From W589 sp964611805 (GTDB lineage Bacteria; Chloroflexota; Dehalococcoidia; Dehalococcoidales; Fen-1064): a DNA stretch of 54,627 bases. This document shows positions 1 through 8,865 of this stretch, in pieces. The notes under the pieces are model-generated. The model worked only from the letters and a program-made list of their open reading frames with translations, made no database searches and had not been told where the DNA came from. The position numbers and the translations under genes were made by a program. How positions within the stretch are numbered: the first letter of the stretch is position 1; each line of letters begins with the position of its first letter. The DNA lies in assembly GCA_964611805.1 (NCBI GenBank), contig CAZTBG010000005.1:1-54627 (forward strand), written 5' to 3'.

Positions 1-328
1 TACCGGCAACATCGCTAAGGTCCCGCGCATCGGCGACGAGGAAAGCCACTTTATCTTCAAGGCCTTCCTCAGCGACTCGCTTCTGACACACTTCCAGTAG
101 CTTGGGTGAGAGGTCAACAGCCGTAACGGTATACCCTCGCTTTGCCAGAGGAATTGCATATGCGCCGGTTCCCGTCCCTATATCCAAAACAGAACCAGAA
201 GGAGGCAGATACTTTTCCAAGTAACGCCAGGTTATATCGCGTTCAAGCTGGTGCCGCTCCAGCCTGACAAGTTCACTTTCCGAAGCGTCGTCATAATACG
301 ATTGAACATCACTGACGTCGTCGGGCAT
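1..328 (-). CDS. class I SAM-dependent methyltransferase, C-terminus cut off by window edge
   Basis: Reading the minus strand from an ATG at 328 gives an open frame of 109 codons that runs off the window start. Around residue 50 it carries a typical SAM-binding motif I, VLDIGTGTGAYAIP, followed by the acidic motif II region TAVDLSPKLLEVC, which fits a class I Rossmann-fold methyltransferase. The substrate cannot be told from this part. The start lies 3 bp after the hpt stop codon, so the two genes are probably cotranscribed. The gene is only incomplete because of the window boundary; nothing suggests it is broken. Confidence 0.8.
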   Translation of the reverse strand, partial: MPDDVSDVQSYYDDASESELVRLERHQLERDITWRYLEKYLPPSGSVLDIGTGTGAYAIPLAKRGYTVTAVDLSPKLLEVCQKRVAEEGLEDKVAFLVADARDLSDVAG

Positions 329-331
329 TGG

Positions 332-859
332 TCACTCCTCCAGAATACAAACATCCGGCAGGTTACGATATTTCTCATCGCAGTCGAGCCCGTAGCCGAC
401 GAGGAATTTGTCAGGTACGGTAATACCGATATAGTCGATTGATATCGGTACCCGCCGGCGTGAGGGTTTATCGAGCAGGGCACACAACCTGAGCGAGGCT
501 GGCCTCTTCTTATGAAGGTATTCCAGCAGGTAAGCAACCGTCAGGCCGGTATCGATGATATCCTCGATAACCAGCACATCCCTACCCCTGACAGTGGAGC
601 GAAGCCCCTGCACAACGCTTATCTTACCAGAGCTCTCCGTACCCCGACCGTAGCTGGAGAGCCGGACAAAATCAAGCTCCAGCGGAAAATCAAGTCTACG
701 GACTAAATCAGCCATAAACATGAAGGAGCCTTTGAGAATGCCGAGGAGCAGGGGTTCTTTACCGAGGTAGTCCCGTCGGATTTCGGCTGCCAGGCGGTCT
801 ACGGTAGCAGCTATTTCGGTGCTGGAGTAAAGGACCTCTGGTCGGCTTTCACTATTCAT
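332..859 (-). CDS. hpt: hypoxanthine(-guanine) phosphoribosyltransferase
   Basis: A 175-aa protein of normal length for the family. It transfers the phosphoribosyl group of PRPP to hypoxanthine or guanine in cytoplasmic purine salvage. The PRPP-binding signature VLVIEDIIDTGLT is at residues 95-107 and the C-terminal base-binding region DKFLVGYGLDCDEKYRNLP is intact. It lies directly upstream of the methyltransferase gene and 10 bp downstream of the cation exporter gene, all on the minus strand. Known from the family: salvage of hypoxanthine and guanine. Exact base preference is not visible. Confidence 0.93.
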   Translation of the reverse strand: MNSESRPEVLYSSTEIAATVDRLAAEIRRDYLGKEPLLLGILKGSFMFMADLVRRLDFPLELDFVRLSSYGRGTESSGKISVVQGLRSTVRGRDVLVIEDIIDTGLTVAYLLEYLHKKRPASLRLCALLDKPSRRRVPISIDYIGITVPDKFLVGYGLDCDEKYRNLPDVCILEE

Positions 860-869
860 CTCTAACCTT

Positions 870-1796
870 TCAATGCGTCTCCTGGCGTGTTATCCCACAC
901 ACCAGCCCTTCAGAACAGCTTTCACACTTCTCACACTCAAGCTGCAAGGTAGTATGGGTGATTTGGAAACGCCTGGACAGCTCCTGCTCAACCGCCCGGG
1001 CGATTTCGGCGCTCCGGGCAACCGTCTGGTCTTCAACCAGGACATGAGCACTGAGGGCATATATCCCGGATGTTATTGTCCAGATATGCATATCATGAAC
1101 ATCCCTGACACCGGAAACATTCATCATCGTCCGGCCGACTTCGCCCATCTGAATGTGTTTGGGCACCGCTTCGAGGAGGATGTCGCTGGACTCCCTGACA
1201 ACCCGCACGGCCCCCCAGAGGACAATAGCACCGATAAGAATGGCAATAATGGGGTCGATAATGCCCCAACCGGTTATCGAAATGATTATACCGCCGACAA
1301 TCACGCCCAGGGACGATACAGTATCGCCTAGAACGTGCCAGAAAGCAGCCTTGATGTTGATACTAGTGTGTCTGGCTCTGCGCAGCAGCAGTATTCCAGC
1401 AAGGTTGGCAACCAGGCCGATGGCCGCTATCGTCATCATCAACGATGCCTCAACCTGGGGCGGCTCCAGCAGGCGCTGGTAGGCCCGGTAGAAAATATAG
1501 ATGGCCACCAGCGCCAGGATAACACCATTAGCCAGCGCTGCCATGATTTCAACACGGTGGTAGCCGAATGTTTTGGCAGTATTAGCCGGTCTCCGGGCAA
1601 TCCAGATGGCAATAAGACTGATGCTCAGCGCCAGGGCATCTACCAGCATATGGCCGGCATCACTAAGAAGGGCCAGACTGTTACTGAGCAGGCCGCCAAC
1701 GATTTCGGCGACCATTATCACCAAAACAATAAGCAGGGCAAACAGCAACGGCCTGGTGCCACCTGCTGTCTGGTGATGGTTATGCTCATCAAGCAT
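870..1796 (-). CDS. cation diffusion facilitator (CzcD/ZitB-like zinc or heavy-metal exporter)
   Basis: An inner-membrane metal/proton antiporter of the CDF family, 308 aa from the chosen start. The frame stays open to 1907, but the ATG at 1796 has a GGAG ribosome site 10 nt upstream and matches where family members begin, with a His-rich cytoplasmic N-terminus (EHNHH). Metal-site motifs are SDAGHMLVD in the second membrane segment (residues 45-53) and HVLGDTVSS in the fifth. About six membrane helices precede the C-terminal cytoplasmic domain, and the protein ends with a Cys cluster (CEKCESC). Zinc is the likeliest substrate, but the metal cannot be fixed from sequence. Confidence 0.88.
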   Translation of the reverse strand: MLDEHNHHQTAGGTRPLLFALLIVLVIMVAEIVGGLLSNSLALLSDAGHMLVDALALSISLIAIWIARRPANTAKTFGYHRVEIMAALANGVILALVAIYIFYRAYQRLLEPPQVEASLMMTIAAIGLVANLAGILLLRRARHTSINIKAAFWHVLGDTVSSLGVIVGGIIISITGWGIIDPIIAILIGAIVLWGAVRVVRESSDILLEAVPKHIQMGEVGRTMMNVSGVRDVHDMHIWTITSGIYALSAHVLVEDQTVARSAEIARAVEQELSRRFQITHTTLQLECEKCESCSEGLVCGITRQETH

Positions 1797-1954
1797 AGTC
1801 AGTTCTCCAGCCCGCCGGGCTTCAGGTACATAATACCACGTTCGGGCTGCATGAGAAACAGGCAGACTCGACCACCTAACCCCAAAAAGGGGATTGACAG
1901 TTGACAATAGGTCTGTTAGAAATGTCTCAATAACACTGGCAAGAGGTTGTGAAG

Positions 1955-3202
1955 ATGCTGGTACTGACTAACGGTATTCTAATTGACGGCACAGGACAGG
2001 AACCCATCGAAAAGGCCACCGTGGTATTGGAAGGAAATACTATCATGAGTACTGGCCCGCGGAGTGGCTACCCAGAAGGTGCACCGGCAATTGACCTGGG
2101 TGGCCGGGTGATTATGCCCGGGCTGATTGATTGCCATCTTCACCTCGGCGGATTTGTTATTGACAAGCCAGGTAGGCCGGTCGGCCAGGTCTCTTTCTTA
2201 GACATGTTCTCCTTTGTGTGGGACTACATGCGCAATTTTGCCAAGCGAAGGCGGCTGGCAATCGAGAACGGGGTCACCACCATCAGAAGTGCCGGGGACA
2301 ACTATCCGCAAATCATAAAACTGCGTGACAAAATTAAGGCAGGCAAGCTCACCGGCCCCAGGATAATTGCACCCGGACCAATATTTACTGCCCCCGGCGG
2401 GCATCCAGCAGGCACCATATATAGGCGCAATCGCTACATTGTGGAGCATGCCACGAGACAGGTCGACAATACCGACGCAGCTAGGGGAGAGGTGAAAGAG
2501 TTAGCCGAGGGAAGAGTTGACTGTATCAAGGCCATCTATTCCAAGATAAATCCGATGGACCTTGCCCATGATGTCCCCCAACTGGACCTTCATGTGCTGG
2601 AAGCATTGGTGGACGAGGCCCACAGACATAACCTTCGGACAATGGTACATACGGGAAGTCCTGAGGAAACCAGGGATGCTGTCAGAGCAGGCGCAGACAG
2701 TATCGAACACGGGATTTTACCAGGAGCCGATTCCATGGATTTTCCCGATGATGTTATCACAATGATGCGGGACAATGGCACATACTTCGTACCGACTCTC
2801 GCCATTGCATGGGCAAACAGAGAAGAATTCCCGGAGTTATTTGCCGCGGTGAAACGAGCCGTAAAGAAGCTCCACGATAGTGGGGTAAGCGTTGCCACCG
2901 GCACAGACTCAGGCTCTCCAGGCGTCGTCATCGGCAAGGGTGTCCACATTGAAATCGAACTGCTGGTACAGGCCGGTCTGAGTCCAATGGAAGCGATAGT
3001 GGCAGCCACACAGAATGCTGCCGGGAACCTGGGACAGGGGTACCGCCTGGGAACAATTGAGGAAGGCAAGCTGGCGGATATCATTGTGGTCTCCGGGAAC
3101 CCTCTGGAGCAGGATGGCAAGACGGGTAAAGTAGTAATGGTAATCAAGAATGGCGTGGTACTGGTCGACCACCTTAGTAATGGTCGGTTTGCTCGGGCAT
3201 GA
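1955..3202 (+). CDS. amidohydrolase family protein (imidazolonepropionase-like)
   Basis: Metal-dependent hydrolase of the amidohydrolase superfamily, 415 aa. The HLH metal motif (H61, H63) follows the family phrase RVIMPGLIDC. Later ligands are likely the Lys in DCIKAIYSK, His in MVHTGSPEE and EHGILPG, and Asp in TGTDSGSPG. The ATG at 1955 lies 8 nt after AAGAGG and is preferred over a GTG at 1949, which sits too close to the ribosome site. The C-terminus has the usual EEGKLADIIVVSGNPL strand. Substrate unknown; relatives act on cyclic amides, dipeptides or carbamates. The 3' end overlaps the convergent ABC ATPase gene by 29 bp. Confidence 0.85.
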   Translation: MLVLTNGILIDGTGQEPIEKATVVLEGNTIMSTGPRSGYPEGAPAIDLGGRVIMPGLIDCHLHLGGFVIDKPGRPVGQVSFLDMFSFVWDYMRNFAKRRRLAIENGVTTIRSAGDNYPQIIKLRDKIKAGKLTGPRIIAPGPIFTAPGGHPAGTIYRRNRYIVEHATRQVDNTDAARGEVKELAEGRVDCIKAIYSKINPMDLAHDVPQLDLHVLEALVDEAHRHNLRTMVHTGSPEETRDAVRAGADSIEHGILPGADSMDFPDDVITMMRDNGTYFVPTLAIAWANREEFPELFAAVKRAVKKLHDSGVSVATGTDSGSPGVVIGKGVHIEIELLVQAGLSPMEAIVAATQNAAGNLGQGYRLGTIEEGKLADIIVVSGNPLEQDGKTGKVVMVIKNGVVLVDHLSNGRFARA

Positions 3203-3968
3203 TGACCACATGAGGAGCACCGGTTGCCGGATGAGCCTCCACCTTGACCGACGCCGCAAAGACTTCCCGAAGCATGTCCTCGGTGATGACCTCGGCTGGT
3301 GTCCCGTCAGCCAGCACCCTGCCCTCTTTGAGGAGTACCAGACGGTCAAAATAGAGAGAGGCCAGGTTGAGGTCGTGCATGGCGGCGACGACGGTCAGTC
3401 CCTGCCCGCGGTTCAGGCCCCTAACCAGTTCCAGAATCTCCACCTGGTGAGTAATGTCCAGGTGCACCGTCGGCTCATCGAGCAGCAGCAATCGAGGTTG
3501 CTGAGCCAGCACCATCGCCAGGATAACCTTCTGACGCTCGCCACCACTGAGCTCATCAAAACGGCGTTGCTCCAGTTCACCTATACCTACTACTTTCAGG
3601 GCGTAACCCACTGTCTCCCTGTCTACCTCCGTCTCACCCGTAAGAGTGCGAATAAAGGGGATTCGCCCCAGCATCACCACCTCGCCTACCGTAAAGGCAA
3701 AGGGGATATGGAACTGCTGAGGCATCACCGCAATACTGCGGGCTACTGCCTTCCGCCTCATCCGGCCCAAGCTGGAGCCGTCCAGCCAGATTTCACCCTG
3801 GCCTGGCTTCAGAACACCACTTGCCAGCTTGATAAGGGTAGTCTTGCCCGAGCCATTGGGGCCAAGCAGGCCTACCATTTCACCAGACTTGACCGACAGG
3901 TCGATATTATGTAAAACCAACCCGTTGCTGTACGAGAAAGAGACCTGCCTGATATCCAGGCCAATCAT
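3174..3968 (-). CDS. ABC transporter ATP-binding protein, BtuD/FecE type (corrinoid or Fe-siderophore uptake)
   Basis: ATPase subunit of a type II importer, 264 aa. Walker A GPNGSGKT at residues 36-43, signature LSGGERQ in the middle, and Walker B RLLLLDEPTVHLD are all present. It abuts the permease gene (shared base at 3968), so the two form one operon. Because a cobalamin riboswitch lies upstream of the permease, corrinoid is the likely cargo. The family also handles ferric siderophores and heme. No substrate-binding protein (BtuF) gene is adjacent. Confidence 0.88.
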   Translation of the reverse strand: MIGLDIRQVSFSYSNGLVLHNIDLSVKSGEMVGLLGPNGSGKTTLIKLASGVLKPGQGEIWLDGSSLGRMRRKAVARSIAVMPQQFHIPFAFTVGEVVMLGRIPFIRTLTGETEVDRETVGYALKVVGIGELEQRRFDELSGGERQKVILAMVLAQQPRLLLLDEPTVHLDITHQVEILELVRGLNRGQGLTVVAAMHDLNLASLYFDRLVLLKEGRVLADGTPAEVITEDMLREVFAASVKVEAHPATGAPHVVIMPEQTDHY

Positions 3969-5062
3969 CAGAAAGCGTACTCCCTCCGGCTGCGCCGTAA
4001 CAGGTAAAGGAAGAACGGAGCGCCAACAATAGCGGTGACAATCCCCACCGGAATCTCGGTGGGGGCCAGCACAACCCGTGCCAGCAGGTCGGCGAAAACG
4101 ACGAAGATAGCCCCGGCCAGGGCCGAGGCCGGCAGGAGAAGCCGGTGGTCAGGCCCCAGAACGAGACGCACCGAATGCGGCATTACCAGCCCGACAAAAC
4201 CAATAAGGCCTCCAATAGAAACAGCCGCCGCCGTCAGTAACGAGCCCAGGGCCAGAATGAGTATCTTGGCTCGCTCTACCTCGACGCCGACATAGGCAGC
4301 ACCCTCTTCTCCCAGGGAAAAGGCGTTCAGATGGTAAGCAAAGAAACGGGCCACAACCACACCAGCCACCACCAGTGGGGCGATAAAAGCTAACTGCTCC
4401 CAGCCAACCACTGAAATATGCCCCATGAGAAATGAATAGACCGAGCGGATGTTAAGGTCCATCCGATCGCTTATGGCCATCATAAAAGAGATAACCGCCG
4501 CCAGCAGGGCACTGACCACGAACCCGGCCAGGAGCATGCTGACAATGGGCGTCTTGCCACCGACACGCGCCAGGTTATAGACGAGAATCACCGTGCCCAG
4601 GGCACCGATAAAGGCAGCCAGCGGCACCAGGCCGAAACCGAAGAAGGTGAGTTCTATCGGCAACACCATAGCCACGGTCGCTCCCAGGGCGGCTCCGGCC
4701 GAGGTACCGATAATGTAGGGGTCAGCCATTGGGTTTCGCAAAAGTCCCTGGAACAGCACGCCAGCCGTGGCTAAAGCTGCCCCTATCAAAGCACCAGCGA
4801 TGACGCGGGGTAGTCTAATCTGGAAGAAGATTGTCTCATCGGCACCACGCCAGGTGTCCTGCAAATTGATAAAAGGTAGCTTGTCCAGCGTCATTTTGAC
4901 CATATCCGGCAGAGATAAAGTCACCGTCCCGAAGATACTGGCCACGAACAATGCCAGGACCAGCCCTGCCGTCAGGAACAGCAGAACCAGGGCAAACCGG
5001 CTACGCCCCTTCAGCCTGCCGGACGTCTTCTCCTTCACGCCAGTTACGACACCCAACGTCAT
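3968..5062 (-). CDS. FecCD/BtuC-family ABC transporter permease (probable corrinoid importer)
   Basis: Inner-membrane permease of the BtuC/FecCD family with about ten hydrophobic segments and the typical GVLFQGLLRNPMADPYIIGT motif near the middle. The open frame begins at an ATG at 5116, but the ATG at 5062 has a clean AGAGG seven nt upstream and gives the usual short N-terminus before the first membrane helix, so 5062 is preferred (364 aa); 5116 remains possible. It is directly downstream of a cobalamin riboswitch and followed by its ATPase. Family role: translocation of cobalamin or siderophore delivered by a binding protein, here encoded elsewhere. Confidence 0.87.
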   Translation of the reverse strand: MTLGVVTGVKEKTSGRLKGRSRFALVLLFLTAGLVLALFVASIFGTVTLSLPDMVKMTLDKLPFINLQDTWRGADETIFFQIRLPRVIAGALIGAALATAGVLFQGLLRNPMADPYIIGTSAGAALGATVAMVLPIELTFFGFGLVPLAAFIGALGTVILVYNLARVGGKTPIVSMLLAGFVVSALLAAVISFMMAISDRMDLNIRSVYSFLMGHISVVGWEQLAFIAPLVVAGVVVARFFAYHLNAFSLGEEGAAYVGVEVERAKILILALGSLLTAAAVSIGGLIGFVGLVMPHSVRLVLGPDHRLLLPASALAGAIFVVFADLLARVVLAPTEIPVGIVTAIVGAPFFLYLLRRSRREYAF

Positions 5063-5159
5063 TTTTCTACCTCTAAAAAGATAGAATCCCCTCATCGCTC
5101 GAACAAGGGGATTCATAACTTGTCACTTACTTCCCCCATCTCCGCGGAGGTAACCAAGA

Positions 5160-5290
5160 AAAGTCGGGGCTGGCGTTCTGACTTCCGACGGGCTTACTAC
5201 CCGTGGTAACAGCAGGCGGAACTGTGCCGGACTCTCACCGGGCTTGCGCTCCATTTAAGCCCTCGCTCGCGCTCGGGCACCCCTGGGACT
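5160..5290 (-). promoter_or_regulatory. cobalamin riboswitch upstream of the corrinoid importer
   Basis: On the minus strand the leader contains, in order, AGGGGTGCCC, GAGGGCTTAAATGGAG, GCCCGGTGAGAGTCCGGCAC, GTTCCGCCTGCTGTTACC and a B12-box-like CGTCGGAAGTCAGAACGCC. This matches the conserved core order of cobalamin riboswitches. It ends about 45 nt before the permease ATG at 5116, and a 10-bp palindrome CTCCGCGGAG follows it. Expected behaviour: the importer is switched off when adenosylcobalamin is plentiful. Confidence 0.85.
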
Positions 5291-5418
5291 CTCTATTCAG
5301 TTGTATTCTCTAGCGTAGCGGACGGGGCCGCAAAAGTCAATATGTTGTAACCTATCGCATCATTAGTGACACCCTGGCATTACTTTGTTCACCTTGCCCA
5401 TCGGTTCGGCAATGGTAG

Positions 5419-5498
5419 CCCCATCCCCTTAATCCCTTTCCCCAGAGGGGAAGGGGATGATATGGCAAGAGGGGCTGCGCCCCCTCTTTGACTTCCCT
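5419..5498 (-). repeat. double-hairpin dispersed repeat, copy 1
   Basis: About 80 bp with two inverted repeats: a G/C-rich stem CCCTTTCCCC/GGGGAAGGGG around AGA, and a stem AAGAGGGG/CCCCTCTT around CTGCGC. Read on the minus strand it aligns end to end with copies at 28073-28159 and 44786-44863, beginning AGGGAAGTCAAAGAGGGG and ending GGGGATGGGG. It lies between the riboswitch and flxA. The remainder of 5300-5567 shows no gene. Confidence 0.8.
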
Positions 5499-5567
5499 TT
5501 AGCAGTGTTTAGAATGCTTGCTCGCCGTACGACTTCGACAGGCGAGGACTATGGCAGATGTGCTTGG

Positions 5568-6410
5568 CTACTCCAGGTGCTCTTCGTCAGGCAGTGCCTC
5601 TAGCTCAGCCAGAGTGAAAACCGGACCATCCTGGCAGACAAACTTAGAGCCTATGTTGCATCGGCCACACATACCGATTCCACACTTCATCCGTTTCTCC
5701 AGTGAAAGGATGACTCTCTCCGGTGGGAAACCCAGTTCCTTGAGGACTGGTAGCGTAAACCTTATCATGATAGGCGGGCCACAGACCAGGGCATAGGCAT
5801 CTTCCGAACTGGGAGCGATTTCCCTCAGTACGTCCGGTGCCATCCCTGTTTTCCCACTCCACCCCTCTGCCTCCCGGTCGATGGTCAGGACTAGTCTGAG
5901 GTCTTCCCTCTCACCCCAATCTTTGAGTTCGTCCCGATAGAGGAAAAGACCGGGATTTCTCACACCGTAGATAATTGCAATGCTCTGAAACCGGTCTCTC
6001 CCCGTATCCAGGATGTATTTAACCAGAGAACGAAGTGTCGTGAAGGCAAAGCCACCGCTGACGATAACTAGGTTCTTTCCCTCTAGGTCAGCCAAGGGGT
6101 AAGGATGCCCCAAAGGACCTCTCACCCCAATAATCTCCCCCTCTTCCAATTGGTGCAGGGCTTTGGTCACTACGCCTGTCTTGTTTACCGTGAACCTAAG
6201 CCCAGGCTCAGTAGGAGAAGAAGCCATACCGAAAGGTGCTTCCCCTTTGCCGAAGATGGACAGTTCAGCAAACTGCCCGGGAAGATAGGAAAATGCCTTC
6301 TCGTCCTCCTCTCTGAGGAAGGAGAGGTAAAAGCTCTTTATGTTGCTATCGGTCGTTTCCGTAATGACCTTATCAACCCTCACCAGTAGGGGCAGGAAGG
6401 GATTGTTCAA
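5568..6410 (-). CDS. flxA: FlxA-like FAD/NAD(P)-binding oxidoreductase (sulfhydrogenase gamma-like)
   Basis: A 280-aa ferredoxin-reductase-fold protein. The N-terminal FAD domain has the motif PFGMASSP, the NAD(P) domain has VIVSGGFAF and a nearby VCGPPIM, and the C-terminus has four cysteines (CGIGMCGRCNIG...FVCQ) for a [2Fe-2S] cluster as in PyrK/HydG-type proteins. It is the last gene of the Flx-Hdr operon and overlaps flxB by 4 bp. In Flx-Hdr complexes this subunit takes electrons from NADH and passes them to the iron-sulfur subunits. Assignment as FlxA rests on this operon context. Confidence 0.85.
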   Translation of the reverse strand: MNNPFLPLLVRVDKVITETTDSNIKSFYLSFLREEDEKAFSYLPGQFAELSIFGKGEAPFGMASSPTEPGLRFTVNKTGVVTKALHQLEEGEIIGVRGPLGHPYPLADLEGKNLVIVSGGFAFTTLRSLVKYILDTGRDRFQSIAIIYGVRNPGLFLYRDELKDWGEREDLRLVLTIDREAEGWSGKTGMAPDVLREIAPSSEDAYALVCGPPIMIRFTLPVLKELGFPPERVILSLEKRMKCGIGMCGRCNIGSKFVCQDGPVFTLAELEALPDEEHLE

Positions 6411-7435
6411 CCTTCACCTCCGACCAGACTGTTAATTATTTGGCGAATATCAATGTTCACCGGACAGTTCACGATACATCTCCCACAGCCGACACAGGAC
6501 AACTCACCGTAGGTATCCGGGGAATACTTGAACTTATGCAATATCCTTTGCCTCGTTCGTTCTTTTCCGGTGGGCCGGGGATTAAAGCCCGAGGCCTGCT
6601 TGGTATACAAGGGGAACATGCAGGTGTCCCAGATGCGAATCCTCTCCCCTCCCAAACCAGTCTTCTCATCGACCACATCAAAACAACTACAGGTAGGGCA
6701 CAGGTAGGTACAAATGCCACACCCCAGACACTTTTCCTGAACCCTGTCCCAGAAGTCGCTGTCAAATATCTTTGATAACTCTAGCTCGGCTACGCCCTTC
6801 CCCGCCACCTCAGTTGTAATCTGGGCTTCGGCTTGCTGCTTTACCTCTTCGGCCAGTTTAAGACTCTTCTCATCTGCCTCAACAAGCGTCCTGTCCTTGA
6901 ATAACTCTTCGCCTTTTTGGGTAAGTACTTCTATCACGTATGCCTCACCGATGTCCACAAACAGAGCATCTGCGCCCTCTTTGGAGAAAGGGCCTCCCCC
7001 TACGGAGGTGCAGAAGCATGTGTTTCGTGGGTGGTTGCAGGCCAGTGCCAGAATAGTGGTGTTCTCTCTCCTCCTCAGATAGTTTAAGTCCTTAGATTCA
7101 CCTTCGAGAAATATCTTATCCAGCAGGAGAAAAGCTTTTGCATCGCAGGGGTGCACCCCGAAGAGTACCGTTTTCTTTGGCTCTGGGGGGGCTTCATGTA
7201 ACACATATTCGCCGTTTGAGAGCTGGTAGCTAAAGAGCACCTCTGCCTGGGGGAAGAACAGCTCTTTGGGAGATTGTCTCGAATTAGTATAATCGAGCAA
7301 TGCTTCCGCTCCAGAGCTAATTTCCCTGAAGAGGACAAGACCCCCCTCATCTACTGGGGCAACCACTTGAAACTCCTTACGGAGTTCATCCAGAAAGCCA
7401 GCCAGCTTATCCTTATCTATCTTCAGATACCTCAT
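6407..7435 (-). CDS. flxB: FlxB-like iron-sulfur protein (4Fe-4S dicluster, hydrogenase beta-type)
   Basis: Electron-transfer subunit, 342 aa from the chosen start. The C-terminal third carries two ferredoxin-like motifs, CLGCGICTYLCPTCSC and CVGCGRCIVNCPVN, and the N-terminal part contains further cysteines (HPCDAKAF, CNHPRNTCFC) as in the HydB/AsrA family. The frame is open to 7570, but that start would overlap flxC by about 100 bp. The ATG at 7435 has AGGGAAAG just upstream and gives the family-like N-terminus MRYLKIDKDKL. Likely cytoplasmic and part of the Flx subcomplex that links FlxA to the Hdr part. Confidence 0.83.
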   Translation of the reverse strand: MRYLKIDKDKLAGFLDELRKEFQVVAPVDEGGLVLFREISSGAEALLDYTNSRQSPKELFFPQAEVLFSYQLSNGEYVLHEAPPEPKKTVLFGVHPCDAKAFLLLDKIFLEGESKDLNYLRRRENTTILALACNHPRNTCFCTSVGGGPFSKEGADALFVDIGEAYVIEVLTQKGEELFKDRTLVEADEKSLKLAEEVKQQAEAQITTEVAGKGVAELELSKIFDSDFWDRVQEKCLGCGICTYLCPTCSCFDVVDEKTGLGGERIRIWDTCMFPLYTKQASGFNPRPTGKERTRQRILHKFKYSPDTYGELSCVGCGRCIVNCPVNIDIRQIINSLVGGEG

Positions 7436-7472
7436 ATCTTTCCCTGACCACTCCTCCCGTGCTACGCGGCCT

Positions 7473-8423
7473 TCATCTGATAAACTCCTGCTCATCTTCA
7501 GGTTTGTAGGTAGCCAGAGGTGGTAGTTCTTCCAGGCTAAGTCCTGCTTTGTAGCCGAACCTCTCCTCAACGTCTTTCTCGAGCTTCTTGTTGAGCTTTC
7601 TCAGGTCTACTCCCATGGGGCAGGCCCGCTCGCAGGCGCCACAATCAACGCAGCGACCGGCCAAATGTAAGGCTCGAACCAGATGGAAAAGCTCGGTGTC
7701 AACGGGGTCGACGGTTTTGCCGACCCACTGTGGTTCGGAATTATCCACGAAGCACTCGCGACAGTAGCAAAAGGGACAGGCATTTCGGCAGGCATAACAG
7801 CGGATACATTTGTTTATTTCGCTGGCTAAGTAGGCCCTTCTTTCCTCTGCGCTCTTCGCCTCGAACTGCTTAATGTCTTCATACTCGTCGACTTTTTCGC
7901 TCTCCGGGACCTTCTCCCCGAGGAGGAAGTCATAGATTACCGGGTTACGGTGTCGGCAAACCCTGCAGGACTGATGCAACAGGTCGGCTCTGGGTAGCAC
8001 CTTCTCAAAGTCGGAGCCCCTGACAAGGATTTCTTCATCTCTTTCCTCAGCTTCCAGGACTTCTTTTCCTCCCACTGCCGACTCCAGCTTTTTTCGGTCA
8101 ATCATGCCATGACAGGGAATGCCCAGGATAACCAGCTTCTCCCGTTCTATCTGGTTTTCCTGAATGAGGCCGACTATGGCCCGACTATCACAGCCCTTGG
8201 CCACGATGCCTACCCTTTCCCTCCTGCCTGGCAGGAACCTGGCCAGGTTATTTTCGCAACTCGAGTCCCAAGTCAGTCTCTCTACGTCATCGGGGTTGCG
8301 AACAAAACAAGGCGAACTAAAGAGAGGAAGAGTGCCATCCTCAAACCCGATTATCAGGTCAACTTTATTCTCTTCAAGCAGCTTCTTAGCTGTTTGCCTT
8401 ATCGCTGCGATTACGTCATTCAT
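7473..8423 (-). CDS. flxC: FlxC-like iron-sulfur protein
   Basis: A 316-aa electron-transfer protein. Two cluster-binding regions are visible: CIRCYACRNACPFCYCREC and CVDCGACERACPMGVDLR. The N-terminal half has Cys motifs (KGCDSRAI, IPCHGMID, QSCRVCRHRNP) resembling the FrhB-type coenzyme F420/ferredoxin oxidoreductase family. It overlaps flxD by 8 bp and lies just upstream of flxB, as expected for translationally coupled Flx subunits. Its exact electron partner is inferred from context only. Confidence 0.8.
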   Translation of the reverse strand: MNDVIAAIRQTAKKLLEENKVDLIIGFEDGTLPLFSSPCFVRNPDDVERLTWDSSCENNLARFLPGRRERVGIVAKGCDSRAIVGLIQENQIEREKLVILGIPCHGMIDRKKLESAVGGKEVLEAEERDEEILVRGSDFEKVLPRADLLHQSCRVCRHRNPVIYDFLLGEKVPESEKVDEYEDIKQFEAKSAEERRAYLASEINKCIRCYACRNACPFCYCRECFVDNSEPQWVGKTVDPVDTELFHLVRALHLAGRCVDCGACERACPMGVDLRKLNKKLEKDVEERFGYKAGLSLEELPPLATYKPEDEQEFIR

Positions 8424-8862
8424 CTTTCGGTTTTGTTTTTACCAGTTTTTTACTCGGACCCAGAGCTTTTATTTCTTCGGTGACTTCCCTCACCACCTCG
8501 GAGAACTTGCTGCCCTCTGATGCTGAGACCCAGGAGAACTGAACCCTGCCCGGCTCAACTCCCACATATTCCAGCAAGCTCTTGAGCAGGGCAAACTTTC
8601 TCCTTGCATAGTAATTACCACTGAGATAGTGACAGTCACCCGGATGGCAGCCTGAGACCAAGACACCATCAGCTCCCTGCCGCAGAGACCTTAGAATGAA
8701 GAATGGGTTTACTCTACCTGAACAGGGTACCCGGATAACCCGTATATTCGGTGGGTACTGCAACCGGGATACCCCGGCCAGGTCTGCCCCGGCGTAGCTA
8801 CACCAGTTGCAGAGGAAAGCGACTATCTTGGGTTCCCAATCTTTTCTCTCTTCTTTATCCAT
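8416..8862 (-). CDS. flxD: FlxD/MvhD-like delta subunit, connector to HdrA
   Basis: A 148-aa member of the MvhD/FlpD family. Cysteine motifs FLCNWCSYAG (early) and GCHPGDCHY (middle) bind a [2Fe-2S] cluster. Some relatives have selenocysteine here, but this one has plain cysteines. In MvhADG-HdrABC and FlxABCD-HdrABC the subunit docks on HdrA and hands it electrons. It lies 3 bp after hdrA, which supports direct pairing. No hydrogenase large or small subunit is nearby, so naming it a hydrogenase subunit would mislead. Confidence 0.88.
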   Translation of the reverse strand: MDKEERKDWEPKIVAFLCNWCSYAGADLAGVSRLQYPPNIRVIRVPCSGRVNPFFILRSLRQGADGVLVSGCHPGDCHYLSGNYYARRKFALLKSLLEYVGVEPGRVQFSWVSASEGSKFSEVVREVTEEIKALGPSKKLVKTKPKDE

Positions 8863-8865
8863 TGT

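Noticed and set aside
3150..3914. 254-aa plus-strand open frame
   Set aside because: Shadow of the ABC ATPase gene on the other strand; no domain and no start signal.
5419..5498. The G/C-rich repeats as CRISPR repeats
   Set aside because: Copies are tens of kb apart, in both orientations, with no spacers and no cas genes.
8416..8862. Calling the MvhD-like protein a hydrogenase subunit
   Set aside because: No hydrogenase catalytic subunit is encoded nearby; the neighbours define an Flx-Hdr complex.
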